Assembly (NCBI RefSeq): GCF_003480915.1
Contig: NZ_QUKD01000004.1
Coordinates: 1-64,000, forward strand
DNA from: Parabacteroides sp. TM07-1AC
Lineage (GTDB): Bacteria > Bacteroidota > Bacteroidia > Bacteroidales > Tannerellaceae
Reading direction: 5' to 3'
DNA: 64,000 bases
Shown here one piece after another: positions 1 through 8,409 of this stretch (within the stretch, counting starts at the first letter, position 1; every line of letters begins with the position of its first letter). Below the pieces are notes generated by a model. The model was not told where the DNA came from. It did not search any database and worked only from the letters and a program-made list of their open reading frames with translations. Both the position numbers and the translations under genes were made by a program.

Positions 1-54
1 AAACAGCACTACCGCTTAAAGCGGAACGCTGCCAAACATTATCGTCAAAAGAAT
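1..54 (+). repeat. Cassette-boundary palindrome (attC-like), left part cut by window edge
   Basis: A short inverted repeat (CCGCTT/AAGCGG) is followed by GCCAAACATTATC and an AAAAGAATATG leader that runs into the next start codon. The same CATTAT...AGAATATG ending recurs before other genes of this array, so this is the right half of a shared boundary element whose left half probably lies outside the window. Confidence 0.6.
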
Positions 55-642
55 ATGGAGAAAGGCATTAGAAAAATTGAGCAGAATGGTGTTCACGTTG
101 CATATCTTACTTGTCCTCAAATCAAATTGAATAAGTATAAAGATGCAACTATGTTATCGTTGTGGCATATCAAAGGCGACTCAATGGATTTTATTTTGGA
201 TATGCCCGAATTGCAAGATATTAGGATGTATGCGTGTAAATTCAATGACTATACAGCATTAAGCAAATTGACACATCTAAGGAAATTATGTATTAATGGT
301 ATTGCCACAAAGGAAGAGCAAACTTTTGATTATATAGCCAATCTTTCTTCTTTAGAAGAACTAATCATTGGTTACATACAACCGTTTATCAAATTCCCCA
401 ATTTATCGAACTTACATAGTTTATATAAATTATTTATTTTTGAATGTAAAAATTTAGTTGATATAAAAAGCATAGCCAATATTCCCAATTTGCGTGTATT
501 TGATTGGTGTTGTTCTCAATTAAAGCCTACTGAATTGGAATTTGTAATGCAAAAAGACAGTATTCAAAAAGTTGCTGCTCAATTTGGAGGAAAGAGGTTA
601 AATGAAGAATTTAAATCATTATTAATGAAGTACAATTTATGA
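55..642 (+). CDS. Leucine-rich-repeat-like small protein, cassette gene
   Basis: A 195-residue cytosolic protein with no signal peptide or membrane segment. From about residue 45 to 150 it shows irregular leucine-rich spacing (stretches such as LTHLRKLCI, LSSLEELII and LHSLYKLFI) of the kind seen in degenerate leucine-rich repeats, so it is probably a protein-binding solenoid. It is the first complete gene of an array of one-gene units separated by palindromic elements, and its neighbours belong to immunity families. By position it may be an antitoxin-type immunity protein, but nothing in its own sequence proves that. The region is AT-rich compared with the phage block further right. Confidence 0.7.
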   Translation: MEKGIRKIEQNGVHVAYLTCPQIKLNKYKDATMLSLWHIKGDSMDFILDMPELQDIRMYACKFNDYTALSKLTHLRKLCINGIATKEEQTFDYIANLSSLEELIIGYIQPFIKFPNLSNLHSLYKLFIFECKNLVDIKSIANIPNLRVFDWCCSQLKPTELEFVMQKDSIQKVAAQFGGKRLNEEFKSLLMKYNL

Positions 643-719
643 CGATAACAAGCGGATGAATCTCCCTAACGGTCGATTATCTGCCGGACATTAGCTGCAA
701 AACAAAAAATAAGAATAAT
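643..719 (+). repeat. Cassette-boundary palindrome (attC-like)
   Basis: Directly after the stop codon comes GATAACAAGCGG. Further on, CCGGACATTAGC is nearly its reverse complement. Between them lies CCTAACGG, the inner CTAAC block seen in the other sites. The element ends in an AAGAATAATATG leader that supplies the next start codon. Confidence 0.65.
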
Positions 720-1334
720 ATGGAAGAAGAAAAAAACATGACTGGTTGGAATGCAATAACAGATACATTCCTAAAATTATATCCAGAGCAAACGGAACCA
801 CTACATTTCGCTCCATTGTTTTCATACAGACTTGGAGGAGATCCGTTAGATAATATAAATGTGTATGAAAGTGACGATTTTTTTCATTTTGTATCTTACG
901 GATTGTCTGAACTTTATGAAAAAGAATCCGAAGATAAGGAATATAGCGGTTACGGTTTTGAATTTACTTTGAAACTAAAAAAATCGTCTTTGAACAATGT
1001 CCAAAATGAGTTAGAATGTGTTTGTGGCATTTTACAATCCTTGGCAGGAGAAACGTTCTCAAATGGTTCTATATTCCAACCTTTTGAATATATCTATACT
1101 GGTCAAACGAATGGAATTGACTCAGAAGGATTGTCTGAATTAACAGGTTTCGTTACCATTCTTGATGAAGCTGGAGAAATTACAACCCCAAATGGAAAAC
1201 TCCAATTTGTCCAGTTGGTTGGTGTAACTAATAATGAACTTCAACAAATAATGGACAAACGATTAACTGTTCAAGAATTAATAACTCAATTAGGGCATTC
1301 CATAACTGATTATAAAAGAGGAAGTATAGTGTAA
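720..1334 (+). CDS. SUFU-domain protein, probable immunity protein
   Basis: A 204-residue soluble protein that I recognise as a suppressor-of-fused (SUFU) domain. It has an N-terminal W..I...F segment, a GGDPLDNINVYES stretch, the FHFVSYGLSELYEK strand-helix, then SGYGFEFTLKLK and a C-terminal region ending in LTGFVTILDEAGEI. Bacterial SUFU proteins are a known immunity family of polymorphic toxin systems. Here it sits alone between two boundary palindromes with no toxin beside it, which fits an acquired orphan immunity gene. The start codon lies right after an AAGAATAAT leader. The toxin it would neutralise cannot be read from the sequence. Confidence 0.8.
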   Translation: MEEEKNMTGWNAITDTFLKLYPEQTEPLHFAPLFSYRLGGDPLDNINVYESDDFFHFVSYGLSELYEKESEDKEYSGYGFEFTLKLKKSSLNNVQNELECVCGILQSLAGETFSNGSIFQPFEYIYTGQTNGIDSEGLSELTGFVTILDEAGEITTPNGKLQFVQLVGVTNNELQQIMDKRLTVQELITQLGHSITDYKRGSIV

Positions 1335-1414
1335 CAAGCAGCTAACAAGCACCTGTGCCACCTAACGGCGGCAAGTTGCATACCATTATCCGCAACTAAA
1401 AATCAAAAAGGAAT
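1335..1414 (+). repeat. Cassette-boundary palindrome (attC-like)
   Basis: It starts at the upstream stop with ACAAGCAGCTAAC. The inner hairpin is TGCCACC/GGCGGCA around a TAAC loop, with one mismatch. The right end reads CATTATCCGC followed by AAAAAGGAATATG, which carries the next start codon. Confidence 0.65.
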
Positions 1415-2164
1415 ATGAAAGAATTAGAAAACAACTGGATGAAAAAATGGGAATCGGTAAAAGAAAAAACCGTCTGCCCTGTTGACCTCAATACTTATTT
1501 TGAGCAAGAAGAAATTGCAGGAAAATCGTTAACGACGATTAATATCGGTTCTTGCGATTTGCCGAGTGGAAATCTTTTGGTACGAGATCCATTGGTATAT
1601 CTCCCAAACAGAAACGAACGTCCATATTTTCAGAACGCTCCTGCGGGTAAATATGAAACGGAAATTTGTGTAATCAAATCTGACGACGAGGATTGCGACC
1701 GTTATGCCGCAGTACGTTTGCGCTTCAATGAAAAGCGGGCTGTTCGATTCTATGAAGCATTAGTTGGGAATGAAAACCTTGAAACATTGGAAGAGGGTGA
1801 TTACTTTGGATTTTGTGTAGATGCTGGTTTAGGATGTGTATGTGATGAAATTATCCACCGTATTTATTGCGACTGGGATGAACAATGGCGCAAAGATAAT
1901 CCCGATGATAATCCTTATGATGGATATTTTGCTGCATTATTCAAAGAAAACTATTATCTCCATCCAGAATATCAACGTGCAGGCGGAGACTGGTTAAATT
2001 GGCAAGTGCCGGGGACGGAGTATCATATTCCCATTTTTCAATCAGGGTTCGGAGATGGTACGTATCCGGTTTATTGGGGCATAGACGAAGGCGGCGAAAT
2101 ATGTCAGTTGGTAATTCAGTTTATTGATATAGAATTAGCCTATGGCAATGATGAAGAGAATTAA
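1415..2164 (+). CDS. DUF4241-like protein, probable immunity protein
   Basis: A 249-residue soluble protein with the features of DUF4241. There is an RDPL turn after GNLLV, an AGKYETEICV strand, RYAAVRLRF, a GFCVDAGLGCVCD motif in the middle and a C-terminal FQSGFGDGTYPVYWGID block. DUF4241 is found in bacterial immunity-gene clusters. It follows the SUFU gene in the same orientation and is separated from it only by a boundary palindrome. Full-length and intact by eye; the specific toxin partner is unknown. Confidence 0.75.
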   Translation: MKELENNWMKKWESVKEKTVCPVDLNTYFEQEEIAGKSLTTINIGSCDLPSGNLLVRDPLVYLPNRNERPYFQNAPAGKYETEICVIKSDDEDCDRYAAVRLRFNEKRAVRFYEALVGNENLETLEEGDYFGFCVDAGLGCVCDEIIHRIYCDWDEQWRKDNPDDNPYDGYFAALFKENYYLHPEYQRAGGDWLNWQVPGTEYHIPIFQSGFGDGTYPVYWGIDEGGEICQLVIQFIDIELAYGNDEEN

Positions 2165-2235
2165 TGTGCGGATAACAAATAAATAAGCAACCCTAACAGT
2201 TGCTATTTACAACCCATTAATCGCTGAGAAAAAAT
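2165..2235 (+). repeat. Cassette-boundary palindrome (attC-like), strongest hairpin of the set
   Basis: It begins with GCGGATAACAAAT after the stop codon. The core is AGCAAC-CCTAACA-GTTGCT, extended outward by AAAT/ATTT with one bulged base. The right end is CCCATTAATCGC, a divergent form of the CATTATC end, then AGAAAAAATATG. Confidence 0.7.
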
Positions 2236-2700
2236 ATGAATAATTGGATTGCAACAGAAGGAAGCCCATTTGTCATTGTTGAGCAACAATATGCCCATCA
2301 ATGGAACGGTCAAGAAGACTACAATGCTATATGTAGCGTAACAGATTACTTGGGGAAAATCTATATAGACAATCATGTCCTATTGGTAATGGGAGATGAA
2401 CCGATGGCTACACGCATAGTAAATAAAGATGGAGCAATCTTAATAATTCGTTGGAAGTATGCTCCCGATTATCTAACGGTGGAAAAACTTCTGGAGAATG
2501 ATATAGTAACTGGAGCAGAACCGATAGAAGAAGTTGAAGTAAAATGGGATTCTACTGAATTAGTCCTATTTGATTCTTTGTCTCCCTATTGTGAAGCATC
2601 GGTTAAAGTGTTTTTATCACTACAAAAAACATCTTGTATAATAAAAACTTATCATTACCAAAAAGACGAAGTATCTTTAATAATACATTCAATCCAATAA
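2236..2700 (+). CDS. Imm21-like immunity protein
   Basis: A 154-residue soluble protein resembling immunity family Imm21. The N-terminus reads W...EGSPFVIVEQQ, then HQWNG, DYNAICSV, a short strand, GDEPMATRIV and an IIRWKYAP block, in the expected order. Family membership is by eye from these conserved spots and was not searched. It is the third consecutive single-gene unit with a recognisable immunity-family signature, which is the main reason for calling the whole stretch an immunity array. Confidence 0.65.
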   Translation: MNNWIATEGSPFVIVEQQYAHQWNGQEDYNAICSVTDYLGKIYIDNHVLLVMGDEPMATRIVNKDGAILIIRWKYAPDYLTVEKLLENDIVTGAEPIEEVEVKWDSTELVLFDSLSPYCEASVKVFLSLQKTSCIIKTYHYQKDEVSLIIHSIQ

Positions 2701-2773
2701 AGACGATTAACATGCGGCTAAACCTCCCCAGAAAAAGGTCGGTTAGCCACCAAACATTATCAGTAAAAAGAAT
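2701..2773 (+). repeat. Cassette-boundary palindrome (attC-like), near-twin of the site at 11.9 kb
   Basis: GATTAACATGCGGCTAA pairs with TTAGCC...CATTATC on the right arm, and GGCTAA/TTAGCC is perfect. The right arm from GGTCGG to CATTAT matches the site before the gene starting at 11977 in all but one of 24 positions. The leader is AGTAAAAAGAATATG. Confidence 0.75.
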
Positions 2774-3784
2774 ATGAAACATTTGAAGAAGAATTGCATC
2801 TATTTTATTGTGATTTTTACTATCGCTGTGGCGTGTGGCTTTGCGGGACTTGTAATCAAGGAAGTGAACAAAGGTACATTTTATGATCTGCCTACAGAAG
2901 AAGCTCTTAGCTTTTGTGTGCAGCTAGGACTGACAGCATTTACATCTCTGATTCCATACAGTTTGAGCGTTGCAACCTTCCTGGTCTTTTGGGCTATGGA
3001 TAGAGAAAAGTGGACCGGTTTTTTCCGGACATTGGCAATCGGTCTGATTCTTGTCCTTCCTTTGTCGGCAATGACTTATTATTATGACTGGTTTGTGCGT
3101 CCACAGATGATGGTCATATCCGTCGGAAAAATAGTTGATATGAACCACAGCTATCCCCGGTCACTGGCGGACAAGTACGGTATAAGCATAGAACAGATAT
3201 TGAACAAAAAGCCGATGTCTATGTCTAAAACAAAGCTGATAGCCCAGATTGATTCTCTTGAAACATCTTTTCAGGCTGATATTGACACATGCGGTCTGTT
3301 GCTCTCAATACTTCCGGATACCTTAGCATCAAAAGCCTATGACAGCTACCGATTGAGAGAAATCGGAGTTGTGTATCAAGATGCCGTTCATCCTGTTGCC
3401 AACGAAGACAGTCTGAGGTTGGTAGCACATACAGAATTGTACCAGCACGCAATCGGTGCATGGGAAACTTCAAACGAACTGCGACGTCATAGACTGGAAT
3501 ATTTTGGCAGGACTCTCAATACCGGGTATATATACATCGCTTATATCTTGTTTGCCTTCTTAGGTTATCTGCTCCGCTTCAAACCGATAAAGAAAATATT
3601 GGCTGTCTTTGCAATACTGATTGTAGCCGCCTGGATTTATCATGAAATAAATTCTATTGTTCAGGAATATGCAAAGAAACTAAATACGGAATCCCATCAA
3701 ATTGTGGACGACACCTATAAAGAGATAGATGCGATAAGGGAAAGCAAACAGAGAGAAATGAAGACAGACACACAATTAGAATAA
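2774..3784 (+). CDS. Multi-pass membrane protein of unknown function, cassette gene
   Basis: A 336-residue protein with about three hydrophobic segments in the first 110 residues (8-30, 50-72, 84-104). A mostly polar region of some 140 residues follows, then two more membrane segments (about 248-290) and a charged C-terminal tail. The layout loosely resembles LptF/LptG-type permeases, but I see no convincing family motif. It is the longest gene of the first half-array and is preceded by the best-preserved boundary palindrome. An immunity role against a membrane- or periplasm-acting toxin is possible from context only. Confidence 0.7.
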   Translation: MKHLKKNCIYFIVIFTIAVACGFAGLVIKEVNKGTFYDLPTEEALSFCVQLGLTAFTSLIPYSLSVATFLVFWAMDREKWTGFFRTLAIGLILVLPLSAMTYYYDWFVRPQMMVISVGKIVDMNHSYPRSLADKYGISIEQILNKKPMSMSKTKLIAQIDSLETSFQADIDTCGLLLSILPDTLASKAYDSYRLREIGVVYQDAVHPVANEDSLRLVAHTELYQHAIGAWETSNELRRHRLEYFGRTLNTGYIYIAYILFAFLGYLLRFKPIKKILAVFAILIVAAWIYHEINSIVQEYAKKLNTESHQIVDDTYKEIDAIRESKQREMKTDTQLE

Positions 3785-3837
3785 TTGTTTTAACTACAAT
3801 AAACTAAGAACCATTAGATTAAATAATGAAAAAGATA

Positions 3838-3928
3838 TAATACTGATAACAACGCAGGATAACGGTAAGCCATTCCCTGCTGAACATTCAAAGCTTGAAG
3901 GAAAAGATTGAACAAAAAAAATAATGCC
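3838..3928 (+). repeat. Cassette-boundary palindrome (attC-like)
   Basis: GATAACAACGCAGG, then ATAACGG, then CCTGCTGAACATT: GCAGG/CCTGC forms the stem and ACATT is the right-end signature. The roughly 55 bases between the upstream stop and this element are AT-rich with no feature I can name. Confidence 0.55.
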
Positions 3929-4477
3929 ATGAAAAAAATCAATATTGGAGATTGGGTTACACAATATAGAACGGGTTATTGGAAAGTGAAAGAGTTGCAT
4001 CCGAAGTACTCACCATTCGATTGTGACAGGTTGCACAAAGGCGAACCAATTGGTGTTGAAGCTGTGCTACAGAAAGCTTTCAACAATACATTCAAATTTA
4101 ACATGGAAATGTCCACATGTGATTTGTCGCTGTGCCAACATGTAACCAAAGCTGTTATGAGAAAGATTGAAAAGTATTTCAAGGAACATCCTGATGATGA
4201 AATAAAATTTGAGACATCACAACTCCCTGTCCCGCCAAACGTTACTGCCATCCACTTGAATATAGATGATGCCCAACGCGATCACATTTCATCGCTATTA
4301 AACATTGAGTTACCTAATCTAACATATCCAAAGGTAAAAGAAATCTTGTCCGATAACGGTTTGACAGAGGTTTTGTGCGGAGCAGAAAACACGTTGCTCT
4401 TTCTCTACGGATATTCATGGGAACAGAATGAAAATTTTGACATGATTTATTCCAAATACGATTTTAAGAGAAAGTAA
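3929..4477 (+). CDS. Hypothetical soluble protein, cassette gene
   Basis: The 182-residue reading uses the ATG before AAAAAAATCAATATTGG; a TTG 21 bases upstream is in frame but less likely. The N-terminus (INIGDWVTQYRTGYWKV) looks like a small beta-rich start. The middle is helical with CDLSLCQHVTKAVMRKIEKYF, and the C-terminus has LLFLYGYSW. No signal peptide. I do not recognise the family. Its place among immunity-type genes suggests, without proof, the same class. Confidence 0.65.
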   Translation: MKKINIGDWVTQYRTGYWKVKELHPKYSPFDCDRLHKGEPIGVEAVLQKAFNNTFKFNMEMSTCDLSLCQHVTKAVMRKIEKYFKEHPDDEIKFETSQLPVPPNVTAIHLNIDDAQRDHISSLLNIELPNLTYPKVKEILSDNGLTEVLCGAENTLLFLYGYSWEQNENFDMIYSKYDFKRK

Positions 4478-4547
4478 AACTCAATGGCAAAATAGCGAAA
4501 GCAATTTCTTAATTTACTTATTAAAGTAGTTATAAGACTGGAAGAAC

Positions 4548-5138
4548 ATGAGAATGTATTACGTAATCGGGGTTCTTATTACACTATTTCTTGCAAGCTG
4601 CGGAGAACCGCCTATGCCGCCAAGCGATGAGGAAATGATACGCCACTTTGCCACGCACGAGGCGGCGTTCCGTAAGGTGTACGAAATCATGTCAGAGAGT
4701 TCAGAAGGTAGTTTTCACTACCCGCCACTTTCTCCTGACGGGATCATTATACTTGATTCAATAGAGCAAAGTGATACATCCTATGAATCAAATGACGAAC
4801 AAGACATCCCGGTATATGGGCTGTTAAAGCCAGACCGAATCCTACTCGACTCCCTGTTATCAGAGATTGGATGCGGTTTTATCCTTGTTGATCGCAGGGA
4901 ATGGGAAACGGCAGATTCGGTATATGTGAGCCTTTTTATGCCGTACTACTCCCACAGTATCGTAGATGCAGGAACGTCCAAGAGTTTCGTTTACGATCCC
5001 GGATTGAGAAGCCGTCGGAATATCCGTATCACCGAACATGGCGACCTAAACGAGATCTACCGCAGGACGTACAACGACACCACGCTTTACAAGCCCATCA
5101 AGGAAGGTTGGTACATCGAGTTAGACCATTTACGATAA
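4548..5138 (+). CDS. Lipoprotein, paralogue of the one at 13.9-14.5 kb
   Basis: A 196-residue protein with a lipoprotein signal peptide (hydrophobic VIGVLITLFLASC, lipidated Cys18). The mature part opens with PPSDEEMIRHFATHEAAF and closes with KEGWYIELDHLR. The lipoprotein encoded on the other strand near 14 kb has the same opening (PPSDEDMIRNFYAHEDAF) and the same GDWYIEL ending, so the two are clear paralogues within one array. Periplasmic or outer-membrane location fits protection against a periplasm-acting toxin, but no biochemical function is visible. There is no clear boundary palindrome just before it. Confidence 0.75.
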   Translation: MRMYYVIGVLITLFLASCGEPPMPPSDEEMIRHFATHEAAFRKVYEIMSESSEGSFHYPPLSPDGIIILDSIEQSDTSYESNDEQDIPVYGLLKPDRILLDSLLSEIGCGFILVDRREWETADSVYVSLFMPYYSHSIVDAGTSKSFVYDPGLRSRRNIRITEHGDLNEIYRRTYNDTTLYKPIKEGWYIELDHLR

Positions 5139-5161
5139 CCTGAAATGATGAACAAAACAAT

Positions 5162-5473
5162 ATGAAATCAAGATTGGTATTAAGGATATTGTGGGGACTA
5201 TGCTGTCTGCTATTGCTGTGGATGGTTGTCAGTGATTCTATACAATTCTCAAAGCATCCGGAACTTTACCCGATAGGTTGTGAAGGATTAGGTTGGAGCT
5301 ATGAATCTTCCGAAAACTATATCTTTACAAGCCGGGTGGCGATTGGTTGGAGTGCCATCGGCTTTGTCGCATCTGCCTGCTATCGTTTCAAGTATAGCGG
5401 AAAAATACTGTTGGTACATTTTGTACTGACACTACTTCGATGTTGTTGGAATTGTATAGTCATTTATGGATAG
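5162..5473 (+). CDS. Small two-TM membrane protein
   Basis: A 103-residue protein with a hydrophobic segment at about residues 8-25, a Cys/Trp-containing loop (CEGLGWSYESSENYIF) and a second hydrophobic region from about 58 to 100. It starts 23 bases after the lipoprotein gene, with no palindrome between them, so the two genes probably form one two-gene cassette. Function unknown. Confidence 0.6.
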   Translation: MKSRLVLRILWGLCCLLLLWMVVSDSIQFSKHPELYPIGCEGLGWSYESSENYIFTSRVAIGWSAIGFVASACYRFKYSGKILLVHFVLTLLRCCWNCIVIYG

Positions 5474-5712
5474 GGGTTTGCTTTATTGTCCCTAACTAAC
5501 GATTAAACGCCGGGAAACTTTCGGGCGAGACAGCTCCACCGACCTTAGGGAGAACGTCCAAACAAGCATCCCCAAAAAATGCTTTTGAGCATACCATAGA
5601 AAAAAGGAAGACCGAATGTTCTGAAGTTTCTTCCTTATGATATATATTTGTAATTGAGCGAAATGAAAAGATTGCCATAAACAGCGATTGGCTGCCGAAC
5701 ATTATGTTTAGA
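5474..5712 (+). repeat. Gene-free spacer with two cassette-boundary elements
   Basis: No convincing gene. The first element has CCCTAA and TTAGGG about 50 bases apart, with a GGGAAACTTTC hairpin between. An AGCAT/ATGCT hairpin with a T-run follows and may be a terminator. The second element, just before the next start codon, reads GGCTGCCGAACATTATG and then a TTTAGAATG leader almost identical to the leader of the gene at 11977. Confidence 0.55.
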
Positions 5713-5841
5713 ATGAAGAAACAGGAATGTTCGGGGGATTTTTTTTCTTTTGGGCGTTCCCGTGGGACGGTCGGGCTTTACGTTTCAAGTCCTCGCCTAA
5801 AGGCTGTGGGCTTTACTCTGCAATCCCTAACGCATGGCTGA
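5713..5841 (+). pseudogene. Truncated cassette gene start (first codons only)
   Basis: The boundary element, its TTTAGA leader and the first codons (MKKQE, against MKKRD) match the start of the membrane-protein gene at 11977, after which all similarity stops. The remaining open frame runs through a GC-rich stretch (GGGCGTTCCCGTGGGACGG) into the 3' end of the convergent regulator gene and does not look like a protein. I read this as a cassette cut off when the regulator/fimbrial block joined the array. Confidence 0.5.
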
Positions 5842-6810
5842 AAAGTCCTCTTGCCGGTGTTCTTCTTCATACAGCCTCATGCGTTCTTGTAATGCTTCTT
5901 TTAAATTGTCGCTTTTTTTCAGTCCGAGTTTGGCACGTATGTTCGCTCGTTGGCTGGTTATGTTTCCGCTACTCCGATGTAATAATTCGCATATTTGGCT
6001 GACGGTCTTGTCTTGCAGTATTAAACGGCAGATGTTTAATTCGGACGGGGATAAATTGGGATATATTCTCCTGATTGTATCAAGTTTACTTTTTTCCTTT
6101 TTCTGGTATGCGGCAAGGGCTGTAAAAAGATTTTCTTTGGATTGTTCCCCTATTATGTTTAACAGGGAGCTTGTCTTTTCTTCCGGGTTATTCTCGCTTA
6201 ACAACTCGGCGAACGCGAATAGTTCTTCCTTTTTCATTTGGAGACGTTTCAAAAGCATTTCCTCTTCCTCTTTTAGCAAGTTGCTACTTTTTAGCAAGCT
6301 GCTGATATTACTGTGTAAGGATCTTCCTAATAAGGGGATCATGGTGTATATGATGATGATCAAAGGCAGATAACTGTATAGGAACGGTTCGTCGGTGATA
6401 AGTGTGCAGATTGTATAGGAAGCTATGGTAAGGGAGGACAATAGGATGGAGATATTACTCATATAGGCACAGATGGAAAGCATGGTAAATAAGAGAGAGA
6501 TAGTAATGTTACTCATTATCAATGCTCTTTGATAACTATATTCATATCCGCTACATATTGAGCAATAAATTATTTCGATAAAAATCTCGATATGTATGGC
6601 TATCAGTATAATGGAAAAGGTCGTGGTCAGATTTACTCTCTTTTTAAAATAAGCGAGAGTGCACATAATGATAAACAGGAATAATACGCTGTTAATATAA
6701 TAAAACTGTTCATTGGGAAATGGAACTGAATATATGTATATGGGTGCGCATAAGACCAGCATGAGCAGGGATAGATGAAAGACTCGTTTTTGTTGATACG
6801 TTATTATCAT
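5827..6810 (-). CDS. Membrane-anchored LuxR-type transcriptional regulator
   Basis: The 327-residue reading starts at MIITYQQKRV, which has an AGAAAGAG-type upstream sequence; longer in-frame starts exist but add a non-conserved, poorly hydrophobic extension. The N-terminal half has about six hydrophobic segments, followed by a charged coiled-coil region rich in Glu, Lys and Leu. The C-terminus is a LuxR/GerE helix-turn-helix (LSPSELNICRLILQDKTVSQ, then ELLHRSSGNITSQRANIRAKLGL). Such one-component regulators are common beside Bacteroidales fimbrial genes. It is divergent from the DUF3575-DUF5119-fimbrillin operon, and the shared intergenic region carries repeated TTAAGTA-type motifs. It probably controls that operon in response to an envelope signal. 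Confidence 0.8.
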   Translation of the reverse strand: MIITYQQKRVFHLSLLMLVLCAPIYIYSVPFPNEQFYYINSVLFLFIIMCTLAYFKKRVNLTTTFSIILIAIHIEIFIEIIYCSICSGYEYSYQRALIMSNITISLLFTMLSICAYMSNISILLSSLTIASYTICTLITDEPFLYSYLPLIIIIYTMIPLLGRSLHSNISSLLKSSNLLKEEEEMLLKRLQMKKEELFAFAELLSENNPEEKTSSLLNIIGEQSKENLFTALAAYQKKEKSKLDTIRRIYPNLSPSELNICRLILQDKTVSQICELLHRSSGNITSQRANIRAKLGLKKSDNLKEALQERMRLYEEEHRQEDFSAMR

Positions 6811-6949
6811 TTCTCTTTCTTTTTTGTCGTAAGTTTGAGTTTTTATTGAACTTAGAAAAGAGGCGGCTTTTGTGCTGAATATCATGTATTTTATTGTTTT
6901 AAGTGTTATTAAGTATGATGTTTCTTGCAAAGATAACTGTTTTTTTGTA

Positions 6950-7080
6950 TGTTTAAGTACTTTTCTTTATGATGTTAAGTATTTTTAGTTGTTGTGTAAG
7001 CATGATTGGCTGCTGTGGTAAGTGTTGTAGTTGTTGTGTGGTCGTCTTTTTAAGTATTTATAAGTTTAAAATACTTGTTT
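6950..7080. promoter_or_regulatory. Repeated TTAAGTA(C/T)TT motifs in divergent promoter region
   Basis: Three direct copies of TTAAGTA(C/T)TT occur between the regulator and the fimbrial operon, and the last one faces an inverted copy (AAATACTT) to make an imperfect palindrome. Partial copies continue into the sequence upstream of the chosen regulator start. The spacing and symmetry fit an operator, plausibly for the adjacent LuxR-type protein. The rest of the 378-base intergenic region is AT-rich with no gene. Confidence 0.45.
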
Positions 7081-7188
7081 TTTGCTTTGGAGGTTGGTTT
7101 ATAGGTGTGTATTTTGCGGTCGAAATTCAAGGGGTGTAAAAGCCTGGGTTTGGATTGTCATATTAACAAATGATTAAATGACGAAAAG

Positions 7189-8409
7189 ATGTTTTTTTAT
7201 ATTAAATGTGTATTGTTCGTGCTCGTGTTGAGTATAAGCGGAGAAATATCCGCTCAGGAGAAGCGTGATTCGGTAAGGATCTATTTTCATCAAGGAAAGG
7301 TAAATATAGATACATGTTTACTTGACAATGGGAACGAGATGGAGCGGTTTGCTAAAATCTGTTCCGCATTGAACGACTCCGTCCGTCTTATCAGGAAAAT
7401 TCAAATAATAGGAGGAGCTTCCCCGGAAGGAGGGGGGCTGTTGAATGGAAGGCTGTCTGAAAAACGAGCAGAGGTTTTGTGGCGGTATATATCACCTTAT
7501 ATAAAGATTCCGGTATTGGAGTGGGATTTTCATTTTTCGGGAAGCGACTGGAACGGACTTATAACGATGGTGAGAGCGGATGTGAATGTTCCGGAGAGGG
7601 AGGATGTCCTTCGTTTGTTGGAGAAGATCGTACGTTTGGAAAACCAGGATAGCCCTTATTGGGGGGGGGAACTGAAAAGACTGAAAGGGGGGAGGCCATA
7701 CTCATATTTGTATAAATTCCATTTTCCGAAACTTCGTTCGTCGATGGTGAAAATATGCTATGATAGTGATCCGATAAATCCCGTCAGAGATACGGTATAT
7801 ATACATACACGTGATACGTTGTGCATCCGTGATACCGTTACCGTCATAGCTCCGGTAAAGAAACGGCCGTTTTGCATGGCGGTGAAAACAAACTTGCTTT
7901 ATGACGCTGTTTTGATACCTGACATCGGGGTTGAGTTCTGTTTGGGGAAGAACTGGTCTGTGGCCGGGAATTGGATGTATGCCTGGTGGAAAAGTGATCG
8001 GAAGCATAATTATTGGCGTATCTATGGGGGAGATGTGGAGTTGCGCCGCTGGTTCGGTCGGAGAGCGGTGGAAAAACCGTTTTCCGGGCATCATGTCGGA
8101 TTGTACGGGCAGATCGTCACCTATGATTTCGAATTGGGTGGGAAAGGTTACTTGGGGGATAAATGGAGTTACGGGGGAGGCGTGGCTTACGGCTACTCGT
8201 TACCTGTGGGACATCGGTTCAATGTGGATTTCACGTTGGGAATCGGCTACCTTGGAGGATCGTACAAGGAGTACATCCCTTTGGACGATCACTATGTATG
8301 GCAGACCACTAAAAAACGCCGCTGGTTCGGCCCGACCAAGGCGGGTATCTCTTTGGTGTGGTTGATCGGCCGTGGCAACTACAACGAGAAGAAAGGAGGC
8401 AGGCAGTGA
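7189..8409 (+). CDS. DUF3575-type outer-membrane protein of a fimbrial operon
   Basis: A 406-residue protein with a signal peptide (residues 1-22, cut after ISAQ). An OmpA-like periplasmic portion follows (IIGGASPEGG and LSEKRAEVLWRYI resemble the OmpA family's NxxLSxxRA motif). From about residue 225 comes a DUF3575 beta-rich domain (MAVKTNLLYDAVLIPDIG to the aromatic-rich YWRIYGGDVELRRWFG). This pairing is typical of the first gene in Bacteroidales loci that also encode a DUF5119 lipoprotein and a fimbrillin, as seen here. Its stop codon overlaps the next start, which points to translational coupling. Confidence 0.8.
   Translation: MFFYIKCVLFVLVLSISGEISAQEKRDSVRIYFHQGKVNIDTCLLDNGNEMERFAKICSALNDSVRLIRKIQIIGGASPEGGGLLNGRLSEKRAEVLWRYISPYIKIPVLEWDFHFSGSDWNGLITMVRADVNVPEREDVLRLLEKIVRLENQDSPYWGGELKRLKGGRPYSYLYKFHFPKLRSSMVKICYDSDPINPVRDTVYIHTRDTLCIRDTVTVIAPVKKRPFCMAVKTNLLYDAVLIPDIGVEFCLGKNWSVAGNWMYAWWKSDRKHNYWRIYGGDVELRRWFGRRAVEKPFSGHHVGLYGQIVTYDFELGGKGYLGDKWSYGGGVAYGYSLPVGHRFNVDFTLGIGYLGGSYKEYIPLDDHYVWQTTKKRRWFGPTKAGISLVWLIGRGNYNEKKGGRQ

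Noticed and set aside
2774..3784. LptF/LptG permease
   Set aside because: Membrane layout is loosely similar, but length, conserved motifs and context do not support it.
1..5712. CRISPR-like array from the repeated intergenic elements
   Set aside because: Elements are imperfect, 50-80 bases long, and separated by whole genes, not short spacers.
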